Part shown: positions 29,279-33,879 of the stretch, piece by piece
Numbering within the stretch: the stretch's first letter is position 1
Layout: every line of letters starts with the position of its first letter
Source: JAIUNP01 sp020161975
Lineage (GTDB): Bacteria; Pseudomonadota; Alphaproteobacteria; Rhizobiales; Beijerinckiaceae
Assembly (NCBI GenBank): GCA_036745275.1
Contig: DAIOGK010000031.1
Location: 1-33,879 of the forward strand
Reading direction: 5' to 3'
Length of the DNA stretch: 33,879 nucleotides
Notes under the pieces: model-generated
What the model was told of the DNA's origin: nothing
Databases searched by the model: none
What the model saw: the letters and a program-made list of their open reading frames with translations, nothing else
Position numbers and translations under genes: made by a program

Positions 29279-29315
29279 CTGAAAAATGGCGGCTGGAGGG
29301 CCGGAGGAAAGCAAG

Positions 29316-30329
29316 ATGAATGATCCGGTTCTGGTGGAAGTGACCCGCGGTGGCCGGGTCGAATCGGTCCATCGCGGCGCCCTTGCGGTGGTCGATGCCG
29401 ATGGCGTGGTTGTTGCGAAGCTGGGCGACATCGCCCGCCCGGTTTTCCCCCGCTCGTCCGTGAAGTCGATCCAGGCGCTGGTGATGATGGAATCAGGCGC
29501 CGCTGACCTTTACGACATGACGCCGGCCGAAATCGCGCTGGCCTGCGCCTCGCATAATGGCGAGCCGCGCCATGCCGAAACAGCAGAGCACATGCTGAAG
29601 AAGGCGGGGCGCAGGGCGACCTGCCTTGAATGCGGCGCCCATTGGCCGATGCGCGACAAGACCGCGCGCGAACTCGCCCGAGCGGGCCGCGAGCCGACGG
29701 CGCTGCACAACAACTGCTCGGGCAAGCACGCCGGCTTCATCTGCGCCTGCGTGGCGATGGAGGAGGATGTCGAAGGCTATGTGAAGCCCGGCCACCCGCT
29801 CCAGCGCGAGGTGACAGCGGCGCTCGAAACGGCCTTCGGCGTGACGCTGGGACCAGATGTGCGGGGCGTCGATGGCTGCTCGATTCCCACTTACGCCGTG
29901 CCGCTGAATATCCTCGCCGGCGGTTTTGCCCGCTTCGGGGTTGGGCTTGGCTTCCAGCCGGTGCGGGCGAAAGCAGCGCGGCGCCTGCGCGCGGCCTGTG
30001 CCGCCGAACCGTTCATGATCGCCGGCACGGACCGGTTCGACACGAAGATCACCGAAGCGCTGCGCGAGCGGGCCTTCATCAAGATGGGCGCCGAGGGTGT
30101 CTTTTGCGCGGCCCTGCCCGAAAAGGGGTTGGGCGTTGCGCTGAAGATCGACGATGGCGGGGCGCGCGCGGCGGAAATCGTCATGGCCGGCATCCTCAAG
30201 ACCTTTCTCGATCTCAATGATGCCGAACATGCGGCCGTGAATGCCGCGCTTCACCCCGTCATGCACAACTGGAACGGTATCGAGGTCGGCACCCTGCGCC
30301 CCGCAGATGCGCTGGTGAAGCTGGGGTGA
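29316..30329 (+). CDS. Class 3 L-asparaginase (Rhizobium etli type)
   Basis: The 337-residue protein belongs to the asparaginase family typified by the R. etli enzyme ReAV, unrelated to E. coli type I and II enzymes. It hydrolyses asparagine to aspartate and ammonia. Active residues match those of ReAV with an offset of one: Ser47-x-x-Lys50 (PRSSVKS), Ser79 (CASHNGE), and the metal or substrate residues Cys134 and Lys137 (NNCSGKHAG) and Cys188 (DGCSIPTY). A further conserved Lys is in IKMGAEGVF. There is no signal peptide, so it is cytoplasmic. The ATG at 29316 follows GGAGG with 8 nt spacing; the earlier in-frame ATG at 29286 lacks this. Confidence 0.9.
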   Translation: MNDPVLVEVTRGGRVESVHRGALAVVDADGVVVAKLGDIARPVFPRSSVKSIQALVMMESGAADLYDMTPAEIALACASHNGEPRHAETAEHMLKKAGRRATCLECGAHWPMRDKTARELARAGREPTALHNNCSGKHAGFICACVAMEEDVEGYVKPGHPLQREVTAALETAFGVTLGPDVRGVDGCSIPTYAVPLNILAGGFARFGVGLGFQPVRAKAARRLRAACAAEPFMIAGTDRFDTKITEALRERAFIKMGAEGVFCAALPEKGLGVALKIDDGGARAAEIVMAGILKTFLDLNDAEHAAVNAALHPVMHNWNGIEVGTLRPADALVKLG

Positions 30330-30356
30330 GGCCTCCCGCACCGGACCGTCCGGAAT

Positions 30357-30947
30357 TCACTTGCCCCGCAGCATCAGCCGCGCCACCGCCACGCCGGCAT
30401 TGGTGAGGCACCGCGTCATGGCGCGGCCCTTCAGCTTGGGAATGTGGAGGAAGAGGCAGGGGCCTGCCGTCGCCGCGAGCATCCGCCAGTAGCCATCGTT
30501 GCAGAGATAGGTGCCGGCGCTCTGCGAAAGGCGTGTGCGTTGACCGGCGCGGCCTGCCGCAACCACGCACGGAACCATCGGCGCACGCCCGCGGATCCGC
30601 GCCGCCGCCCCTGGCGCGATGGCGAGGGAGGTCGGGCGCCGGCCCGCCGCATCGGGATGCAGGATCGAGCGGCGATTGCGGGCGAAACACTCCACAGACA
30701 GGCCCTTGCGCTTGCTGGCAACTCCCAGCATCAGCACGGCACGCGGGCGAAGGTCGGCGACCAATTCGGGAATCAGCCGTTCCGCGACAGCGTATTCGGT
30801 GGGGATCAGCCGACAGGCGACGGCCAACCCCGCGCGCTTGAGCCTGGGGTCGTTCGCGATCTGCCGCGCCAATGTCGCCGAAGGGTTGACTGGAATGCCG
30901 GGGAAGGGACCAAACCCCGTGATGAGAAGATCGACGCGTGCGCTCAC
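30357..30947 (-). CDS. pcp: Pyroglutamyl peptidase I (peptidase C15)
   Basis: This cytoplasmic cysteine peptidase removes N-terminal pyroglutamate from peptides. The 196 residues include the LLITGFGPFPG start. The catalytic triad is likely Glu86 (GLSVECFA), Cys149 (SAGTYLCNDGYW) and His168 (LFLHIPKL), in the family order. It is slightly shorter than the usual 215, and the middle region is divergent and rich in Ala, Arg and Gly. The start is GTG at 30947, overlapping the meaB stop (GTGA), so the two genes are probably co-transcribed. A small CCGGA-ccg-TCCGG hairpin lies between its stop and the convergent asparaginase gene. Confidence 0.87.
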   Translation of the reverse strand: MSARVDLLITGFGPFPGIPVNPSATLARQIANDPRLKRAGLAVACRLIPTEYAVAERLIPELVADLRPRAVLMLGVASKRKGLSVECFARNRRSILHPDAAGRRPTSLAIAPGAAARIRGRAPMVPCVVAAGRAGQRTRLSQSAGTYLCNDGYWRMLAATAGPCLFLHIPKLKGRAMTRCLTNAGVAVARLMLRGK

Positions 30948-31936
30948 AGCCCGGCCAGTCCGGCGATTTCATCAGCCCCGAGCGTGGCCGAAAGCGCGCC
31001 ATCGAACACCGCCCGCTCAACCTCGGGAATACGGGCACGAATGCGCGCATCCGAGCGCAGCCGCGTCCGGTAGCGGTCATCCAGCATGGTCCACATCCAT
31101 TTCACCTGCTGGCGGGCCCGCTTTTGTGCGAGGGCGCCCGATTGGGTCAACAGCGCGCGATGCCGCTCGATCTGGCCCCAGAGCACATCGAGCCCCTCGT
31201 TGTTGAGCCCGGAAGTGAGGATGACCGGCGGCCGCCAGGCGGCATGTTCCGGCGTCAGCAGGTTCAGCGCGGCGGAATATTCGGTCGCGGTGATGCGGGC
31301 GCGGGCAAGGCTTTCACCATCGGCCTTGTTGATGGCGATCATGTCGGCAAGCTCAATCACGCCCTTCTTGATGCCCTGCAATTCATCGCCGCCGCCCGGC
31401 AGCAGCAGCACCAGAAAGAAATCCGTCATGTCCGCGACGGCGGTTTCCGATTGGCCGATGCCGACCGTCTCCACCAGTACGACATCGAACCCCGCCGCCT
31501 CGCAGAGCAGCATCGCTTCGCGCGTGCGGGCCGCGACGCCGCCCAGCGTCTGCCCGGCGGGGGAGGGCCGGATGAAGGCATTCTGTTCAACGGAAAGCCG
31601 TGCCATCCGCGTCTTGTCGCCCAGAATCGCGCCGCCCGTGCGCGAAGATGTGGGGTCAACCGCCAGCACCGCAACGCGCTTTCCCGCCGCGATCAGCCGC
31701 ATTCCCAGGGTGTCGATGGTGGTCGACTTGCCCACCCCCGGCACACCGGTGATGCCAAGACGGATCGCCCGTCCGGTGAAGGGCAACAGCCGTTGCACCA
31801 GCGCGCGCGCCTCGGCCTGATGGTCGATGCGTTTGGATTCGACCAGCGTGATCGCCCGCGCCAGCGCGGCCCGGTCGCCCGCCAGAATGCGGTCGGCAAG
31901 GGGCAGGGCATCCAGCGTCAGAGGAATCGCGGTCAT
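30944..31936 (-). CDS. meaB: MeaB/ArgK-type GTPase, methylmalonyl-CoA mutase chaperone
   Basis: MeaB protects and reloads the B12-dependent methylmalonyl-CoA mutase using GTP. The 330-residue G3E-family GTPase has Walker A GVPGVGKSTTID, then LAVDPTSSRTGGAILGDKTRM, the VETVGIGQSE switch region and the base-recognition NKAD motif (AINKADGES). The C-terminal helical dimerisation arm includes QVKWMWTMLDDRY. The mutase itself is not in the window. The ATG at 31936 is chosen from the family N-terminus (MTAIPLTLDAL); an upstream frame to 32020 is Arg-rich and unlikely. Confidence 0.94.
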   Translation of the reverse strand: MTAIPLTLDALPLADRILAGDRAALARAITLVESKRIDHQAEARALVQRLLPFTGRAIRLGITGVPGVGKSTTIDTLGMRLIAAGKRVAVLAVDPTSSRTGGAILGDKTRMARLSVEQNAFIRPSPAGQTLGGVAARTREAMLLCEAAGFDVVLVETVGIGQSETAVADMTDFFLVLLLPGGGDELQGIKKGVIELADMIAINKADGESLARARITATEYSAALNLLTPEHAAWRPPVILTSGLNNEGLDVLWGQIERHRALLTQSGALAQKRARQQVKWMWTMLDDRYRTRLRSDARIRARIPEVERAVFDGALSATLGADEIAGLAGL

Positions 31937-32102
31937 GGTCTTCTTTAGCGCGGCTCGGGGCCGCCTCCTATCCTGCCTTCGGCGGTAACGAGGTGAACAG
32001 AAGTTAAATGACGGTTTCAAAACCCGTTCAAGCCGCCTGCCCTAGAAAGGAACCGTCGCCATGGGACCATCCGCCGGATGGGTCGGCGACAGGGAGACTG
32101 AA

Positions 32103-32336
32103 ATGACCGGGACGTTTGCGAAACTTGCAGGTGCTGCCCTGCTGGCCGCGTCCTTTGTTGCCACGGTGCCGGCTTCGGCCCAGGGCTGGGGTGCGCCCCA
32201 TGGTTATCGCCCGCCGCCGGCTCGTCCGCACAGCTACATGCCGCCGCGGTATGACCATGGCTATCGCGCGCCCCGTCATCACTGGAAATGGCGCAATCGC
32301 CACCACGGTTGGTATGGACCGCGCTACGGCTGGTAG
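32103..32336 (+). CDS. Small secreted Pro/His/Tyr/Trp-rich protein, function unknown
   Basis: The 77-residue product has a clear signal peptide (MTGTFAKLAGAALLAASFVA, cleavage after ASA) and a short mature part made almost wholly of Gly, Pro, His, Arg, Tyr and Trp, for example PRHHWKWRNRHHGWYG. GGGAG sits 6 nt before the ATG. Small proteins of this kind are common in alphaproteobacteria and may bind metal or sit in the envelope, but no function is known. It is divergent from meaB and is followed by a structured region and a terminator. Confidence 0.75.
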   Translation: MTGTFAKLAGAALLAASFVATVPASAQGWGAPHGYRPPPARPHSYMPPRYDHGYRAPRHHWKWRNRHHGWYGPRYGW

Positions 32337-32340
32337 GGAG

Positions 32341-32455
32341 CGGCGGCGACGCCGAGCAGGGCCGAAAGGCCCGGTATGCGAGGGACAAGAACTTGTAGAG
32401 TAGTGCCGAGGGGGCCGCGCCCATGCCCGAGCGCAGCCAACCATGAAGGCCTCAG
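32341..32455 (+). other. Structured intergenic stretch, candidate small RNA or 3' UTR
   Basis: Directly after the small protein gene lies non-coding sequence with several small stems, including GGGCC-GAAA-GGCCC (32359-32372, a GNRA-type tetraloop) and ACAAG-aa-CTTGT (32385-32396), leading into the terminator at 32456-32490. It does not match SRP RNA, tmRNA, 6S or RNase P signatures that I know. It could be a processed 3' UTR sRNA or plain leader/trailer structure. Confidence 0.35.
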
Positions 32456-32490
32456 GCCCCGCGCGGAACGACCTCCCGTGCGGGGCTTTT
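32456..32490 (+). terminator. Intrinsic terminator
   Basis: An 11-bp stem (32456-32466 with 32476-32486, one G-T pair) closes a 9-nt loop and is followed by TTTT on the plus strand. It ends transcription from the small secreted protein gene or from the structured stretch before it. Confidence 0.8.
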
Positions 32491-32529
32491 GCGTTCACGT
32501 ACCCGTGAAAAGTATATTTGAAATCTATT

Positions 32530-32554
32530 GGAACCAGCTCCCATTTCCACGGTT
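32530..32554 (+). promoter_or_regulatory. Possible EcfG-type stress promoter upstream of doxX
   Basis: GGAAC (32530-32534), 16 bases, then GGTT (32551-32554) resembles the alphaproteobacterial EcfG consensus GGAAC-N16-17-CGTT with one mismatch. It lies about 90 bp upstream of the DoxX start in a relatively AT-rich gap (32491-32642) that holds no gene. The match is short and could be chance. Confidence 0.25.
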
Positions 32555-32642
32555 AATGCGATATCAAGGCGCTGGTTTCGCTTCCCCGTGAACGGCGCGA
32601 TTTGTTGAAGATCGTTTATCAATCAAATAAAATGGAAGTACG

Positions 32643-33086
32643 ATGAAACCTATAAATCCAATGGAAGAGACACTTTTTGTCTTCAGCCGGTTCATGGCGG
32701 TTGGTTTGTTTTTTGTCTCGGGCGTGGGTAAAATAACAGATTATGATGGTACTCTCGCATTGATGGCACAAAATGGTGTTCCGGGTTGGCTTTTACCGCT
32801 TGTCATTCTGCTTGAAGTGGGAGGAAGCATCGCAATCGCAGTCGGATTTCTGACACGATTTACCTCTGCTTTCATGTGCGTATTTTCAATTCTGGCAGGG
32901 ATCCTGTTTTACAATGGCTATACGCACGAACATCTGATCGTGTGGCTGAAGAACACCTCTTGCGCGGCTGGTTTCCTCCTGCTCGCCCTCGGCGCAGACA
33001 AAGGCAGCTGGAACATCGATACGCTGGTCCGGAAGTATCTTGCCGGTCATCGTGGCGGGGTGCTGGTCGCTCACCCTGCTGAATAA
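32643..33086 (+). CDS. DoxX family membrane protein
   Basis: The 147-residue protein has four hydrophobic segments. The DoxX signatures are FSRFMAVGLFFVSGVGKI and the following LALMAQNGVPGWLLPLVILLEVGGSIAIAVGF, then a FLTRFTSAFMCVFS helix and a C-terminal AAGFLLLALG helix. Such proteins sit in the inner membrane and are linked in some bacteria to redox or thiosulfate-related stress, but the biochemical role of this branch is not settled. The start has GGAAG just upstream. The gene and its 5' region are visibly less GC-rich than the neighbourhood, and it is followed after 36 bp by HbpS-type genes. Confidence 0.85.
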   Translation: MKPINPMEETLFVFSRFMAVGLFFVSGVGKITDYDGTLALMAQNGVPGWLLPLVILLEVGGSIAIAVGFLTRFTSAFMCVFSILAGILFYNGYTHEHLIVWLKNTSCAAGFLLLALGADKGSWNIDTLVRKYLAGHRGGVLVAHPAE

Positions 33087-33122
33087 CGTAACGATCCACC
33101 AAAATTCATTCGGAGACGTGTT

Positions 33123-33620
33123 ATGAGAGTGCTCACGATTTGCACAGCGGTCCTTTGCACGCTGAGTGCGACAGAATTTTCGCACAAAGCTTTCGCCAAC
33201 GACGCGAAGATTGAACGAACCGAGGTCCTGACCTTTGCGCAGGCCAAGAGTATTCAGGCCCGGGCAGAAGCGATTATTGCCAGTCACAAGATCGGTGGCG
33301 TTGTCACGATCGTTGATGCGTCAGGCCAGACGATTTCGCTGCACAGGCTGGATGGGGCGACTGTCGCCAACAGCCGGTTGGCGCCAATGAAGGCGCACAC
33401 GGCGGTGGCGTTTGGCCAGCCCACCGATGCCTGGGGCGACAAGCTGGCGCAGGGAAACATGTCGATCCTCGGAAATCCGGAGATCCTACCGCTTCCCGGT
33501 GGACTGCCGATCAAGATCAATGGAACGCTCGTTGGCGCCATCGGTGTCAGCACCCCGGTTGGGGCGGTTGATCTTGAAGCCGCCAAGGGTGCAGTCGACG
33601 GTTTCAAGCCCGGCAGCTGA
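33123..33620 (+). CDS. Secreted GlcG/HbpS-family haem-binding-like protein
   Basis: The 165-residue product has a signal peptide (residues 1-26, ending AFA) and one GlcG/HbpS domain: LTFAQAKSIQARAEAIIASHKIGGVVTIVDASGQ, RLDGATVANSRLAPMKAHTAVAF and the Gly-rich LPLPGGLPIKINGTLVGAIGVS. HbpS-type proteins bind haem or degraded cofactors outside the cell or in the periplasm, while others in the family have unknown ligands. It follows the DoxX gene and precedes a paralog, so the three probably form one operon. Confidence 0.86.
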   Translation: MRVLTICTAVLCTLSATEFSHKAFANDAKIERTEVLTFAQAKSIQARAEAIIASHKIGGVVTIVDASGQTISLHRLDGATVANSRLAPMKAHTAVAFGQPTDAWGDKLAQGNMSILGNPEILPLPGGLPIKINGTLVGAIGVSTPVGAVDLEAAKGAVDGFKPGS

Positions 33621-33693
33621 CGCCTTTCCCGCCCTGAAGGCCAAACTATCTCTAACATATTGAATATAAACTGCAAAAACAGGATCTGATATC

Positions 33694-33879
33694 ATGAAGA
33701 AGTTCATCTGTGCCGCCGCTCTTGCGACCCTCGCCAGCGTCTCCACGGCCTCTGCCTCGCCGGCCGATGCCACCTTCACCACCCAGACCGTTATGACCCA
33801 GGCCGGCGCCAACGCCCTGATCGCCGCCGGTGAGGCCGCCGCCAAGAAGCTGAACGCCCATGTCTGCATCGCCGTCACA
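33694..33879 (+). CDS. Second GlcG/HbpS-family protein (3' end outside window)
   Basis: An ATG at 33694 with AGGA 9 nt upstream opens a frame that runs to the window edge, giving 62 residues. It has a signal peptide (MKKFICAAALATLASVSTAS) followed by TVMTQAGANALIAAGEAAAK and LNAHVCIAV. This lines up with the first helix and strand of the preceding HbpS-like protein, so it is most likely a tandem paralog. The rest cannot be judged. Confidence 0.7.
   Translation, partial: MKKFICAAALATLASVSTASASPADATFTTQTVMTQAGANALIAAGEAAAKKLNAHVCIAVT

Noticed and set aside
31994..32020. Possible CtrA site (TTAA-N7-TTTC) upstream of meaB
   Set aside because: The second half does not match the consensus TTAAC, so it was not called.

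Overview
The window is a GC-rich, gene-dense piece of an alphaproteobacterial chromosome. The order Hyphomicrobiales (Rhizobiales) is the best guess. Three things point there: gene families typical of that group (class 3 asparaginase, DUF1839, amino acid:[carrier protein] ligase, BMP-type nucleoside importer), a perfect CtrA-type box, and an intergenic palindrome of the kind scattered through rhizobial genomes. The genus cannot be told from the sequence. No rRNA, tRNA, CRISPR array, transposase or phage gene was seen.

Layout. (1) 1-3120: the end of nadA followed by nadB and nadC, the de novo NAD operon. (2) 3183-9143: single genes for a secreted six-repeat protein with a CtrA-type box, a SleB-like cell wall hydrolase, pyruvate phosphate dikinase, a DUF971 protein and a periplasmic class I cytochrome c. 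(3) 9150-16922: the most unusual part. A discrete carrier protein, an acyl-CoA-dehydrogenase-like flavoprotein, an aaRS-derived amino acid:[carrier protein] ligase, a DUF1839 protein and a GH2 beta-mannosidase-like protein form one tight operon. A tandem alpha/beta-hydrolase lies divergently beside it. The set reads as an uncharacterised pathway that charges an amino acid on a carrier protein and then modifies or transfers it. (4) 16912-28751: a nucleoside uptake and breakdown regulon. On the minus strand it runs anmK, BMP binding protein, MBL-fold hydrolase, ABC ATPase, two permeases, cdd, PNP, deoC and deoA, mostly with 1-4 nt overlaps. Divergently, deoB is coupled to a TrpF-like paralog. 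Together these would import nucleosides, deaminate cytidine, release bases and feed (deoxy)ribose phosphates into central metabolism. (5) 28752-31936: glyoxalase I, a class 3 asparaginase, pyroglutamyl peptidase and the MeaB GTPase. (6) 32103-33879: a small secreted His/Tyr/Trp-rich protein, a structured stretch ending in a terminator, then a DoxX protein and two tandem GlcG/HbpS-family proteins, the last cut by the window edge.

The main item for follow-up is the carrier-protein locus at 9150-16922. Next are the TrpF-like paralog in the deo cluster, which seems to lack the substrate-binding Arg of true TrpF, and the CtrA-box repeat protein.
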